Source: DASQMT01 sp963827335
GTDB lineage: Bacteria > Actinomycetota > Thermoleophilia > Solirubrobacterales > Solirubrobacteraceae
Length of the DNA: 64,000 bases
Direction: 5' to 3'
NCBI GenBank assembly: GCA_963827335.1
Contig: CAWHAP010000018.1
Span: 310,001 to 374,000, forward strand
The stretch's first letter is position 1; the number at the start of each line of letters is the position of its first letter. The notes below the pieces were generated by a model that saw nothing but the letters and a program-made list of their open reading frames with translations, ran no database searches and was not told the origin of the DNA. Made by a program: the position numbers and the translations under genes. Of this stretch, positions 22,630 through 34,963 are shown piece after piece.

Positions 22630-23538
22630 GTGGCGGCCAAGCGCGTGGAGGTCGAGGTCGAGGGGCGCACGCTGTCGCTCTCGAACCTCGACAAGGTGTT
22701 CTATCCCGCGACGGGGTTCACCAAGGGCGAGCTGATCGACTACTACACGCGCGTCTCGCCCGTCCTGCTGCCGCACCTGCGCGACCGGGCCCTCACGCTG
22801 AAGCGCTACCCGAACGGCGTGACGGGCCAGTTCTTCTACGAGAAGCAGTGCCCGAGCCACGCGCCGGACTGGGTCCGCACGGCCACGATCCACTCGCGCT
22901 CGAACGCGCGCGACATCGACTACGTCGTCGCCGGCGACCTGGCGACGCTCGTCTGGCTGGCCAACCTCGCCGACCTGGAGCTGCACACGCCGCTCGCCCG
23001 CGTGGAGGACCCGAAGGCGCCCACGATGATCGCCTTCGACCTGGACCCGGGCCCGCCGGCGACGGTCGTCGAGTGCGCCGAGGTCGCCTGCCGGCTGCGC
23101 GACGCGTTCGACCACTTCGGCCTCGAGGCGTTCCCGAAGACGTCGGGCTCCAAGGGCATGCAGCTCTACGTCCCGCTCAACACGCCGGCCACGTACGACC
23201 GGACGAAGACGTTCGCCATGGGGATCGCGCAGGTGCTGGAGCGCCGCCACCCGGACCTGATCGTGTCGGAGATGACGAAGGCCAAGCGCGGGGGCAAGGT
23301 GTTCATCGACTGGAGCCAGAACGACGAGCACAAGACGACGGTCTGCGTCTACTCGCTGCGCGCGCGCGACGCCCCGACGGTCTCGACCCCGGTGGCCTGG
23401 GACGAGGTCGAGGCCGTGGCCGCCTCCGGCGACCCGGACGACCTGACGTTCACGAGCGCCGAGGTGCTGGCGCGCGTCGCCGAGCGCGGCGACCCGTTCG
23501 CGCCCGTGCTCGAGCTCGAGCAGGAGCTGCCGGGATGA
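22630..23538 (+). CDS. ligD: LigD polymerase domain protein (primase-polymerase)
   Basis: 302 residues from GTG 22630. Stand-alone NHEJ polymerase: SNLDKVFYPATGFTKGELIDYY at the start, FFYEKQCPSHAPDW, the catalytic Asp pair in IAFDLDPGPP, SGSKGMQLYVPL, and the third Asp in VFIDWSQND. It fills gaps and adds ribonucleotides at Ku-bound ends. In mycobacteria this is the N-terminal part of LigD; here it is a separate gene 7 kb from the phosphoesterase-ligase. It overlaps the dehydrogenase start by four bases (ATGA). Confidence 0.93.
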   Translation: MAAKRVEVEVEGRTLSLSNLDKVFYPATGFTKGELIDYYTRVSPVLLPHLRDRALTLKRYPNGVTGQFFYEKQCPSHAPDWVRTATIHSRSNARDIDYVVAGDLATLVWLANLADLELHTPLARVEDPKAPTMIAFDLDPGPPATVVECAEVACRLRDAFDHFGLEAFPKTSGSKGMQLYVPLNTPATYDRTKTFAMGIAQVLERRHPDLIVSEMTKAKRGGKVFIDWSQNDEHKTTVCVYSLRARDAPTVSTPVAWDEVEAVAASGDPDDLTFTSAEVLARVAERGDPFAPVLELEQELPG

Positions 23539-24305
23539 GGCGGCTGCTCCTGACCGGCGCCGCGGGCGGGATCGCGACGGTCCTCCGGCCCGAGCTGCTC
23601 GAGCTCGCCGGCGAGGTGGTCCTGACCGACCGCGACGCGCCCACCGGCCTGCGGCCCGGCGAGCGCTTCGCGCCGGCCGATCTCGCCGACCCCGCCCCGT
23701 GGCCCGGGCTCGCGCGGGGCTGCGACGCGATCGTCCATCTCGGCGCGGTGCCGGACGAGGCCCCGTTCGACGTGCTCGCCGGCCCGAACCTGCACGGGGC
23801 GTTCCACGTCTACGACGCGGCGCGCCGGGCGGGCGTGCGGCGCGTGGTCGCCGCCTCGTCGGGCCGGGCGACGGGCTTCCGCCGCGTCGGCGAGCGGCTG
23901 GACGGCGACGCCACGCCGCGTCCGGACGGCCTCTACGCGGCGACGAAGGTGTTCTCGGAGGCGCTCGGCCGGCTCTACGCGGACAAGTTCGGGCTCGAGG
24001 TCGTGGCGCTGCGGATCGGCACGTTCCTGCCCCGCCCCGTCACGGAGCGCGACCTCTCGACCTGGCTCAGCCACGACGACGCCCGCCGCCTCGTCCGGGC
24101 CGCGCTGACCGGGCCCGTGGACGGGTTCGTGTGCGTCTACGGCGTCTCCGCCAACACGCGCGGGTGGTGGGACCTCCCGCCGGAGCTGGGCTACGTGCCG
24201 CAGGACGACGCCGAGGCGTGGGCCGGCGACGTGGAGCCGGGCGACGGCATCCCGTTCCAGGGCGGGCCGACGACGGCCCGCGACCACGGCGGCTGGGCGG
24301 ACTAG
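23535..24305 (+). CDS. NAD-dependent epimerase/dehydratase family, uronate dehydrogenase-like
   Basis: 256 residues. Rossmann motif LLLTGAAGGIATVL, Asp at the end of strand 2 (TDRDAP) consistent with NAD preference, and the catalytic YAATKVFSEAL (Tyr-x-x-x-Lys). FLPRPVTERDLSTWLSHDD and GVSANTRGWWD closely resemble the uronate dehydrogenase group, which oxidises hexuronic acids to aldarolactones. No other uronate pathway gene is adjacent, so the substrate is inference. Confidence 0.82.
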   Translation: MRRLLLTGAAGGIATVLRPELLELAGEVVLTDRDAPTGLRPGERFAPADLADPAPWPGLARGCDAIVHLGAVPDEAPFDVLAGPNLHGAFHVYDAARRAGVRRVVAASSGRATGFRRVGERLDGDATPRPDGLYAATKVFSEALGRLYADKFGLEVVALRIGTFLPRPVTERDLSTWLSHDDARRLVRAALTGPVDGFVCVYGVSANTRGWWDLPPELGYVPQDDAEAWAGDVEPGDGIPFQGGPTTARDHGGWAD

Positions 24306-24718
24306 CCGATGCGGATCCGCCGCACGCGGACGGCGTACTCGTCGTCGATGGCGTTCGGCGCCGGGTCGGCGTCGAAGAAGCGCGGCACGCCGGTCGCCCG
24401 CGCGTAGCGCGCGTTCGGGTTGCCGCCGCGGTCGAGCTCCTCGTCGATCCGCTCGAACAGCTCCTCGACGGTGTCGAACGCCTTCAGCCGGCGCGGCGTG
24501 TCGCGCGGCCGGCCGTCGCGGACCCGGATCGTCACCGGGTCGCGGTCCGGGCAGAAGCAGGTCAGGCGGATCCGGTAGCGGTAGTCCCGCGCGTCCTGCT
24601 GCGCCCAGCGCTCGGCGGCCTTCGCCCAGCGCGTGCGCTGGTCGGCCGCGGCGGCGGGCGCCGCGGCGACCAGCGCGCCGGCGAGGAGCGCGCCGGCAAG
24701 GAGCGCGCGGCGGATCAG
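24302..24718 (-). CDS. secreted DUF6174-like protein
   Basis: 138 residues. RRALLAGALLAGALVAAAPAAAADQ is a typical Sec signal peptide with cleavage after AAA; the mature part (WAQQDARDYRYRIRLTCFCP, VTIRVRDGRP, FDTVEELFERIDEEL) matches the DUF6174 pattern of small exported proteins of unknown function. No ATG, GTG or TTG precedes the signal peptide; the only usable start is CTG 24718, which overlaps the transketolase stop as CTGA. Same strand and coupling suggest co-transcription with the pentose-phosphate genes. Confidence 0.72.
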   Translation of the reverse strand: MIRRALLAGALLAGALVAAAPAAAADQRTRWAKAAERWAQQDARDYRYRIRLTCFCPDRDPVTIRVRDGRPRDTPRRLKAFDTVEELFERIDEELDRGGNPNARYARATGVPRFFDADPAPNAIDDEYAVRVRRIRIG

Positions 24719-26556
24719 CCGACCTTCTCCCGCGCGAGCGACCGCGCCGCGTCGGCGATGCCGTCGGCGTCGATCCCGGCCCAGTGCAGCAGCTCGTCGG
24801 GCGTGCCCGAGGTCGGCATCTCGCGGACGGCGAGCTTGTGGACGGGCGGGCGGTCGTCGGCCTCCGCCAGCGCCTCCAGCACCGCGTCGCCCAGTCCGCC
24901 CTCGGGCCAGTGGTCCTCGGCGGTGACGATCGCGCCGCACTCGCGCGCCGCGGCGCGCAGCGTGTCCGCGTCGATCGGCTTGATCGAGTACGCGTCGATC
25001 ACGCGCGCCGAGATGCCGTCGCCGGCGAGCCGCTCGGCGGCCGCGACCGCCTGGTCGACCGTGATGCCGCAGGCGACGATGGCGACGTCGTCGCCGTCGC
25101 GCACGACGCGCGAGCCGCCGATCGGCACGTCCTCGTCGGCCGGGGTGCGCACCTCGGTCTTGCCGCGCAGCGTGCGCAGGAACGCGATCCCCTCGCGATC
25201 CGCCAGCGCCGCGACGAGCTTCGCCGTCTGGTTGGCGTCGGACGGGTGCAGCACCGTCGAGCCGTGGATCGCGCGGAACGCCGCGAGGTCCTCGAGCGCC
25301 ATCTGCGACGGGCCGTCCTCGCCGATCGAGACGCCCGCGTGGGAGCCCGACAGCACGAGGCTCGCCCGCGAGATCGCCGCCATGCGGACGAAGTCGTAGG
25401 CGCGCGACAGGAAGGCCGCGAACGTCGAGGCGTAGGGCTTCCAGCCGCGGACCTGCAGGCCGACGGCGGCGGCCACCATCTGCTGCTCGGCGATGAACAT
25501 CTCGAAGTAGCGGTCCGGGTGCGCCTCGCGGAACAGCTCGGAGTGCGTCGAGTTGGAGACCTCGCCGTCGAGCGCCACCACGTCCCCGCGCATCGCGCCG
25601 AGCGCGGTCAGCGCCTCGCCGTAGGCCTTGCGCGTCGCCTCCTGCTCGCCGAGCTCCCAGGTGGGCAGCTCGCCGCCGGCCGCGGCAAAGACGTGCGCCT
25701 CGCCGGGCTCCGGGCGCGCGAGCTGCACGGTGAGCCGGCGCTCGCCGCCGAGCTCCTCGATCGCGGCGCCGGCGTCCTCGAGCGGCTTGCCGTGCTTGCC
25801 GGGCTGGTCCTCCACCGCCGCGACGCCCTTGCCCTTCTTCGTGCGGGCGATGATGACCGTCGGCCTGCCCGTCGTCGCGACCGCCTCGTCGTAGGCGGCG
25901 GCGATCGCGTCGACGTCGTGCCCGTCGATCGCGATCGCGTGCCAGCCGAACGCCTCGGCGCGGCGCCGGTAGGTGTCGAGGTCCCAGCCGACCATCGTCT
26001 CGCGCGTCTGCCCGAGCCGGTTGACGTCGATGATCGCGACGAGGTTGTCGAGCTCCGCGAACGCGGCGTGCTCGAATGCCTCCCACATCGAGCCCTCGGC
26101 CATCTCCGAGTCGCCGCACAGGCACCAGACGCGGTAGGGCAGGCGGTCGAGCCGCTTGCCGGCGAGCGCGACGCCGACGGCGATCGGCAGACCCTGGCCG
26201 AGCGAGCCGGTCGCCACGTCGGTGGGCGGGATGAGCGGCGTCGGATGCCCCTCGAGCCGCGAGCCGAGCTTGCGGAAGGTGGCGAACTCCTCGTCGCCGA
26301 CGATGCCCGCGGCCTTGAGCACGGAGTAGTACAGCGGCGACGCGTGGCCCTTGGAGAAGATCAGGTGGTCGTTCGCCGGGTTGTCGAGCCGCTCCGTGTC
26401 GAGCCGCAGGTAGCCGCCGTCGAGCAGCACCGCCATCAGGTCGGCGGCCGACATGGACGACGTGGGATGGCCGGAGCCGGCCACGTCGCTGACGCGGACG
26501 GAGTCCACGCGCAGCTGCTGGCCGAGCTCCCGCCGGTGGTCGGACGCGGCGCTCAT
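24715..26556 (-). CDS. tkt: transketolase
   Basis: 613 residues from ATG 26556, overlapping the transaldolase stop (ATGA). The thiamine-diphosphate fold is complete: SGHPTSSMSAADLMAVLL, FSKGHASPLYYSVL, GSLGQGLPIAVG, the ThDP motif beginning CGDSEMAEG, pyrimidine-domain ASTFAAFLSRAYDF, SHAGVSIGEDGPSQM, and the C-terminal domain. It moves two-carbon ketol units between sugar phosphates in the non-oxidative pentose phosphate pathway. Slightly shorter than the 660-residue E. coli type, in line with the short group. Confidence 0.95.
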   Translation of the reverse strand: MSAASDHRRELGQQLRVDSVRVSDVAGSGHPTSSMSAADLMAVLLDGGYLRLDTERLDNPANDHLIFSKGHASPLYYSVLKAAGIVGDEEFATFRKLGSRLEGHPTPLIPPTDVATGSLGQGLPIAVGVALAGKRLDRLPYRVWCLCGDSEMAEGSMWEAFEHAAFAELDNLVAIIDVNRLGQTRETMVGWDLDTYRRRAEAFGWHAIAIDGHDVDAIAAAYDEAVATTGRPTVIIARTKKGKGVAAVEDQPGKHGKPLEDAGAAIEELGGERRLTVQLARPEPGEAHVFAAAGGELPTWELGEQEATRKAYGEALTALGAMRGDVVALDGEVSNSTHSELFREAHPDRYFEMFIAEQQMVAAAVGLQVRGWKPYASTFAAFLSRAYDFVRMAAISRASLVLSGSHAGVSIGEDGPSQMALEDLAAFRAIHGSTVLHPSDANQTAKLVAALADREGIAFLRTLRGKTEVRTPADEDVPIGGSRVVRDGDDVAIVACGITVDQAVAAAERLAGDGISARVIDAYSIKPIDADTLRAAARECGAIVTAEDHWPEGGLGDAVLEALAEADDRPPVHKLAVREMPTSGTPDELLHWAGIDADGIADAARSLAREKVG

Positions 26557-27671
26557 GAGGCCGCCGCCATCAGCTGGTCGCGCTTGGCCTCGACGTCCGC
26601 GAACAGCTGGTCGAACGACTTGGCGAACTTCTCCACGCCCTCGCGCTCGAGCGTCTCGACGACGTCGTCGTAGTCGATCCCCGCCGCGGCGAAGGCGTCG
26701 AGCGTGGCGCGCGCGCCGTCGACGTCCTCGAGCAGCGTGTCGCCGCGGACGACACCGTGGTCCTGGAAGGCCTCGACCGTCTCGCGCGGCATCGTGTTCA
26801 CGGTGTCGGGCCCGATCAGCTCCTCGACGTAGATCACGTCGCGATAGTCGGGGTTCTTCGTCGACGTGGACGCCCACAGGCAGCGCTGCGCCGAGGCGCC
26901 CTTCGCCCGCAGGGCCTCCCACTGCTCGGTCGCGAAGATCTCCTGGTAGGTCTGGTAGGCGAGCTTCGCGTTGGCGATCGCGAGCGTGCCCTTGAGCTCG
27001 TCGTGGCCGCCGGCGGCGTCGAGGCGCTTGTCGGCCTCGGTGTCGACGCGCGAGACGAAGAACGAGGCCACGGAGGCCATCGCCTCGAGGTCTCCGCCGG
27101 CCTCGGCGAGGCGCTGCACGCCGCGGATGTAGGCCTCGGCGACCTCGCGGTGGCGCTGGAGCGAGAAGATCAGCGTCACGTTGACCGGGATGCCGGCGGC
27201 GATCGTCTCCTCGATCGCGGGCAGCCCCGCCTTCGTGGCCGGGATCTTGATGAAGAGGTTCGGGCGGTCGACGAGGGCGTGCAGCCGCTTGGCCTCCTCG
27301 ATCGTGCCCTCGGTGTCGTGGGCGAGGCGCGGGTCGACCTCGAGCGAGACCCAGCCGTCGCGGGCGTTCTCGCCGACCACGTCCCACTGCGGGCGCAGGA
27401 TGTCGCAGGCGCCGCGGATGTCCTCCACGGCGACCGCCAGGAAGACCTCCTTGGGCTCGGTCTCGTCCTTGAGCACCTCGCGCAGCTGCTCGTCGTAGGC
27501 GTCGCCCTCGGCGATCGCCGACTGGAAGATCGTGGGGTTCGAGGTGACGCCGTTCACGCCCTCGCGCACGAGCCCTTCGAGGTCGCCGTCCCGGACGAAC
27601 GTGCGCGACAGGAAGTCGATCCAGACGCTCTGCCCGCGGGCGGAGAGCTGGTTCAGCGGAGTCTCGGGCAT
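26553..27671 (-). CDS. tal: transaldolase
   Basis: 372 residues, the long actinobacterial type. NQLSARGQSVWIDFLSR, GVTSNPTIFQ, the Schiff-base lysine segment NLFIKIPATKAG and LIFSLQRHREVAEAYI are all present, as is the C-terminal region SAQRCLWASTSTKNPDYRD. It exchanges dihydroxyacetone units in the pentose phosphate pathway and works with the coupled transketolase. The mRNA leader is about 80 nt and holds a hairpin, behind a GTTA-N15-GGGTA promoter. Confidence 0.95.
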   Translation of the reverse strand: MPETPLNQLSARGQSVWIDFLSRTFVRDGDLEGLVREGVNGVTSNPTIFQSAIAEGDAYDEQLREVLKDETEPKEVFLAVAVEDIRGACDILRPQWDVVGENARDGWVSLEVDPRLAHDTEGTIEEAKRLHALVDRPNLFIKIPATKAGLPAIEETIAAGIPVNVTLIFSLQRHREVAEAYIRGVQRLAEAGGDLEAMASVASFFVSRVDTEADKRLDAAGGHDELKGTLAIANAKLAYQTYQEIFATEQWEALRAKGASAQRCLWASTSTKNPDYRDVIYVEELIGPDTVNTMPRETVEAFQDHGVVRGDTLLEDVDGARATLDAFAAAGIDYDDVVETLEREGVEKFAKSFDQLFADVEAKRDQLMAAAS

Positions 27672-27721
27672 GTGTGCCTCCAGGCGACGGTGCCGATGGG
27701 AATTCGTGGGGTCGACGTCAA

Positions 27722-27740
27722 GGATGGCACTCGGCCATCC
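27722..27740 (-). promoter_or_regulatory. hairpin in the tal-tkt leader
   Basis: GGATGGC (27722-27728) and GCCATCC (27734-27740) form a perfect 7-bp stem with a 5-base loop inside the leader of the transaldolase mRNA, 50 nt before its ATG. It may be a protective or regulatory 5' structure. Confidence 0.35.
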
Positions 27741-27750
27741 TCTCGTCGGC

Positions 27751-27774
27751 TACCCACGCCCGCTGCCCGCTAAC
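27751..27774 (-). promoter_or_regulatory. SigB/SigF-type promoter of the tal-tkt operon
   Basis: Minus strand GTTA (27774-27771), 15 bases, GGGTAG (27755-27750). Identical geometry to the promoters at 3374, 3924, 14120 and 22186; here the start codon is 80 nt away instead of 10-14. Confidence 0.55.
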
Positions 27775-27782
27775 GGGCGGTG

Positions 27783-27995
27783 TCAGCGAGTGCGCCCGGC
27801 GAGCTCGCGCAGCCAGGCGGCGACCGCCTGCTCGTCCCGGCGGGCTTCGCGTCGCCTGGCCGCGCGGGCCTGGCTGGCCGTCACCGAGTTGGTCCGCGGC
27901 AGGGTCGGCGCGGGCCGCAGCCCGGGCCTCGGAGCGGAGGGAGCGAAGCGTCCCGTGCGGTTGCCCTCGAAGGCCGTGTCCACGAGGGCGACCAT
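27783..27995 (-). CDS. possible small basic protein, hypothetical
   Basis: The only candidate gene in the 410-bp gap 27672-28085. From ATG 27995 (AGGAGG lies almost directly in front) it gives 70 residues, Arg/Ala-rich, ending in a helical RRDEQAVAAWLRELAGRTR. A longer start at 28019 is possible. No homology recognised, and codon use is less biased than the neighbours, so it may be chance. The rest of the gap holds the tal promoter and an AT-rich spot near 28018-28042. Confidence 0.35.
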   Translation of the reverse strand: MVALVDTAFEGNRTGRFAPSAPRPGLRPAPTLPRTNSVTASQARAARRREARRDEQAVAAWLRELAGRTR

Positions 27996-28085
27996 ACCCT
28001 CCTGGTCCCGGAAGGACAAGAACCAATTGGTTTATTGTGCGCACTGTCGAATCGGGCCGGACGGGCGGTCCAGCAGCCGGCCGTT

Positions 28086-28490
28086 TCAGCGGCCGATCAG
28101 CGCGTGCGTGATGGGGATGCCGAACCGCTCCTCGGCCTCGGCCAGGCCCGCGTCCTCGCGGTAGTCGCGCTCGCCGTCGGGGTGCGAGAAGACGACGATG
28201 CGGTCGGCCGCGAACGTGGCGAGGGCGTCCTGCAGGGCGACCGCCGGCTCGCTCTCGCCGGTGTCCCCGGCGGCGTCCACGCCGTCCTCCTCGAGCCGCT
28301 CGACCGTCTCCTCCTGGGCGCGGTCGGCCTCGGCGATCGCCTCGTCGGGGTCCGAGACCCAGAAGGCGAGCTTGGACTGGTTCGTGGCGGGTGAGACGAC
28401 CAGCACCTCGGCGCCCTCGACCTCGTCTCCGAGGGTCTCGCGCAGCAGGTCGGCGTCGACGGGTTCGGGCGTGAGGACGAGCAGCTTCAT
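28086..28490 (-). CDS. small Rossmann-like (USP-like) protein, function unknown
   Basis: 134 residues from ATG 28490, coupled to the upstream deacetylase-like gene (ATGA). Begins with a strand MKLLVLTPEPVDADLLRETL, has EGAEVLVVSPATNQSKLAFWVSDPDEAI, a central Asp/Glu-rich helix and ends DRIVVFSHPDGERDYREDAG. The alternating pattern is like universal-stress-protein folds but lacks a clear ATP-binding G-2x-G-9x-G motif. No firm family. Confidence 0.7.
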   Translation of the reverse strand: MKLLVLTPEPVDADLLRETLGDEVEGAEVLVVSPATNQSKLAFWVSDPDEAIAEADRAQEETVERLEEDGVDAAGDTGESEPAVALQDALATFAADRIVVFSHPDGERDYREDAGLAEAEERFGIPITHALIGR

Positions 28491-29152
28491 CTCGTCCCGG
28501 CGTACCCGGACGGCGCGCCCGGCACGCTCGCGAGGTCGTCGTACGTGACGGCGGTGCGCGACGCCGCGCGTCGCAGGACCGATTCGAGCGCGAGCACGTG
28601 GCGCGGGCGGTCGAGATCCCCGGGATGGACGTCGAGCCGGAGCAGCCCGCCCGCGGCAAGGGCCGCGGTGCGCAGCGCGAGCGGCGAGCGCCGCAGCGAG
28701 ACCGCCGGGGCGACGGCGGCCCGCTCGCGCCCGACGAGGCGCGTGAACGTCGCCCACCAGTCGAAGTCGGCCGACAGCACGCGCCGCAGGACCGGCGTGT
28801 AGGCGTAGGCGGGCGCGACGAAGCCGCGCGGCGCGACGCCGGCGAGCGTGAGCATGCGCCGCCCGGCGGCGAGGCTCGCCGCGGTGTCGCCCGCGCTCAG
28901 GCCCGCGAACTCGGCCGGCCGGTGCTGGAGGCCGTGCTGGGCGATCGCGTCGCCGTGGTCGCGGCAGTCGAGCAGCCACGCCGTGAGGTCGCGGTCCAGG
29001 AAGAACGGGTGCAGGCGGGGCGCGGGGATGACGAGCAGGGTCACGCGGTCGACGCCGTGGTCGGCCAGCCAGTCGCGGATCAGCGCGCAGCGCTCGAAGG
29101 TCGAGGGCTCGACGTCGTGGATCGCGACCGCGATGCATTGCCCGTGGCTCAT
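28487..29152 (-). CDS. DUF2334/polysaccharide deacetylase-like protein
   Basis: 221 residues from ATG 29152. CIAVAIHDVEPSTFERCALIRDWL carries the NodB-like first Asp; DHGDAIAQHGLQHRP carries the His-x-x-x-His metal site; LLRLDVHPGDLDRPRHV provides the later His. This is the DUF2334 branch of carbohydrate esterase 4-like hydrolases, with no signal peptide. Substrate unknown. Followed directly by the small Rossmann-like protein, so a two-gene operon. Confidence 0.8.
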   Translation of the reverse strand: MSHGQCIAVAIHDVEPSTFERCALIRDWLADHGVDRVTLLVIPAPRLHPFFLDRDLTAWLLDCRDHGDAIAQHGLQHRPAEFAGLSAGDTAASLAAGRRMLTLAGVAPRGFVAPAYAYTPVLRRVLSADFDWWATFTRLVGRERAAVAPAVSLRRSPLALRTAALAAGGLLRLDVHPGDLDRPRHVLALESVLRRAASRTAVTYDDLASVPGAPSGYAGTR

Positions 29153-29244
29153 CGGAACCAAGAATCCGCTGCAGGCGCGCTCTTTCCGTGAACGTCCGGG
29201 CAACGACTCGTGACCGCCCTGTGAACGCTCGGCGGCTCGGAGTC

Positions 29245-30189
29245 CTAGGGGTCGAAGGGGGCGAAGACGTTCGCCATCGCCACCCGGCTGTAGCCGGCGC
29301 CGAGGCACGCCATGAGCGTGATCCGCGCGGCGGCCGGGGAGAGCGCCGGCGCGAGGATCAGCCCGGCCGCCCGCACGTCGCGCTCGCCGCCCTCGAAGCC
29401 GTACGTGCCGGTGAGGATGCGGCCGGCCTCCGGGCGCACGCAGCCGACGACGGGCACGCGCGCGGTCGCGGCGCGGCACGCCGCCAGGAACGGCGGCGGC
29501 GCGTGCCCGGCGCCGAGCAGCACCGCGACCAGCCCGTCGGCCCCGGCCGCGATCGCGGCCTCGAGCAGCGCCCCGTCGCTCCCCAGCCCGGCGGGCACGA
29601 CCTCGACGCGCGCGTCGAGGTGCGCCACGGGCAGCGGCGGGCGCCGCACGCTCCCGCCCCAGACCTCGACGCGCTCCTCGCTCACGCGCCCGAGCGCGCC
29701 CGAGCGCGGGGACGCGAACGCGCGCGGGGAGACCGAGTCGGCCTTGCGCACCCGCTGCGCCGCGTGCAGCTCGCCGGCGAACGCCACGAGCGTGCCGAGG
29801 CCGGCGGTGGCCGCGTGGCCGGCCGCGCGGACCGCGTCGAGCAGGTTCGCGGCCCCGTCCGCGCCGGTGACCACGATCGGCGCGTCACCGCCGTGCAGCA
29901 GGTCGCAGAGCACGGCGGTCTCCTCGAGCGTGTCCGTGCCGTGGGTGATCACCACCCCACGGCCGCCCGCGGCCTCCGCGGCGGCCGCCCGCGCGATCTC
30001 CAGCGCGTCCGCGGCGCTCACGCCGACGCCCGGCCACGCCCCGAGCGTGCGCGCGCGCAGGCCAGCCACGCCGGCCAGCGCGGGCACGCCGGCGACCAGC
30101 GCGTCCGCGTCGAGCGCGGGCGCCGCGTCGCCCCGCGCCGCGGCCTCGCCGCCCGCCGCCAGGACCGTGACCTCCCGCTCCGGCGCCAT
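29245..30189 (-). CDS. asparaginase-family protein with altered active site
   Basis: 314 residues. Overall fold matches L-asparaginase/glutaminase: the second catalytic motif VVITHGTDTLEET (Thr/Asp of the triad), PIVVTGADGAANLLDAVRAA, LVAFAGELHAAQRVRKADS with the catalytic Lys, and a C-terminal domain. The first motif, normally ATGGTI with the nucleophilic Thr, reads LAAGGEAA, so the nucleophile is replaced by Glu. It may be inactive as an asparaginase, use a different nucleophile, or have another activity. It is divergent from gltB across a 202-bp region. Confidence 0.78.
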   Translation of the reverse strand: MAPEREVTVLAAGGEAAARGDAAPALDADALVAGVPALAGVAGLRARTLGAWPGVGVSAADALEIARAAAAEAAGGRGVVITHGTDTLEETAVLCDLLHGGDAPIVVTGADGAANLLDAVRAAGHAATAGLGTLVAFAGELHAAQRVRKADSVSPRAFASPRSGALGRVSEERVEVWGGSVRRPPLPVAHLDARVEVVPAGLGSDGALLEAAIAAGADGLVAVLLGAGHAPPPFLAACRAATARVPVVGCVRPEAGRILTGTYGFEGGERDVRAAGLILAPALSPAAARITLMACLGAGYSRVAMANVFAPFDP

Positions 30190-30241
30190 GGCGGCGGACC
30201 CTACCCCGCGCGCCGCTTCGTGTCGTGCGCGGCGCGCTCCC

Positions 30242-30258
30242 ACGCAAGATCGTTGCGT
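30242..30258. promoter_or_regulatory. palindrome between the asparaginase-like gene and gltB
   Basis: ACGCAA-GATCG-TTGCGT: perfect 6-bp arms and a 5-base spacer, roughly midway between the two divergent nitrogen-metabolism genes. A regulator-binding site is possible; I cannot assign the protein. Confidence 0.3.
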
Positions 30259-30391
30259 CAGGGTCCCGATCGGGCCGCAAGACGTTCGTACAGCACGCAC
30301 CAGATCGCCGTCCTCGGGGGCCACGCGGCGCCCGCTCACTGCTACCTTTCCGGCTCCAAGTGCCCACGCCGCGCCCCTTGGGAGCAGTCCG

Positions 30392-34959
<4,568 letters not shown>

Positions 34960-34963
<4 letters not shown>

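Noticed and set aside
27672..28085. tRNA or structured RNA in the gap near tal
   Set aside because: No cloverleaf or conserved RNA motif was found; the AT-rich spot near 28018-28042 is too short to interpret.
28500..28512. GGGTA in front of the small Rossmann-like gene as a stress promoter
   Set aside because: It lies in codons of the upstream deacetylase gene and lacks a -35 match.
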